Source of the DNA: an uncultured Eubacteriales bacterium
Lineage (GTDB): Bacteria > Bacillota_A > Clostridia > Oscillospirales > CAG-272
Direction of reading: 5' to 3'
DNA: 8,793 bases
Assembly: GCA_900557635.1 (NCBI GenBank)
Contig: USTB01000026.1
Location: 1 to 8,793 of the forward strand
The stretch's first letter is position 1. Every line of letters begins with the position of its first letter. The notes under the pieces were generated by a model. The model had not been told where the DNA came from, ran no database searches, and was given only the letters and a program-made list of their open reading frames with translations. Positions 8,789 through 8,793 of the stretch are shown here, in pieces. A program made the translations under genes and the position numbers.

Positions 8789-8793
8789 AACCC

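Larger units (their letters stand above)
8361..8793. other. oriC: Chromosomal replication origin region (oriC), dnaA-dnaN intergenic
   Basis: No convincing gene lies in these 433 bases. Read along the coding direction (minus strand), a GC-rich hairpin at the edge is followed by six DnaA-box-like 9-mers between 8740 and 8549, then a short GC tract, then an AT-rich, triplet-containing stretch near 8480-8537, then the dnaN leader. This order (dnaA, boxes, unwinding element, dnaN) matches the B. subtilis incC half of oriC. The origin may continue beyond 8793, and dnaA should lie there on the minus strand. Confidence 0.88.

Overview
This window is a chromosomal replication-origin locus. Every gene lies on the minus strand, so it reads from right to left as [dnaA, outside the window] - oriC - dnaN - recF - remB-like DUF370 gene - gyrB - PfkB-family sugar kinase - gyrA (its 3' end is cut off by the left edge). 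The order dnaN-recF-(yaaB/remB)-gyrB-gyrA, with a DUF370 gene between recF and gyrB, is the arrangement known from Bacillota. The GC-rich coding sequence suggests a GC-rich Clostridia-type organism. That placement is inferred from gene order and protein character, not from a search.

Right edge (8361-8793): about 430 bases without a convincing gene, forming the dnaA-dnaN intergenic origin. It holds six DnaA-box-like 9-mers (8549-8740), two pairs of them inverted with identical 7-nt spacers. On the dnaN side lies an AT-rich stretch with NAG-type triplets that looks like the unwinding element. A short GC hairpin sits at the extreme right. dnaA itself is expected just beyond base 8793.

Middle (5774-8360): dnaN (sliding clamp) and recF are separated by only 68 nt, so the small S4-domain gene (yaaA/rlbA) often found there is absent. 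recF overlaps the remB-like gene through ATGA, and remB ends one base before the gyrB start, so recF-remB-gyrB are probably translationally coupled.

Left (1-5772): gyrB and gyrA encode the two subunits of DNA gyrase but are separated by a 1-phosphofructokinase-like PfkB kinase, which is not part of the usual replication cluster. GyrB carries an acidic insertion of about 55 residues between its ATPase and transducer regions. It also has Asn where E. coli has Asp426 in the TOPRIM EGDSAGGSA motif. Both junctions around the kinase carry short direct repeats: two 10-bp copies at its ribosome-binding site, and four 8-bp units spanning its stop codon up to the gyrA leader.

Functionally, the clamp, the recombination mediator and gyrase serve replication fork assembly, gap repair and supercoil removal, and all are transcribed away from the origin, co-directionally with the leftward fork. 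I saw no mobile element, CRISPR array, RNA gene or convincing rho-independent terminator. This is mainly a conserved core region; the novelty lies in local departures from the usual layout rather than in a new multi-gene system.
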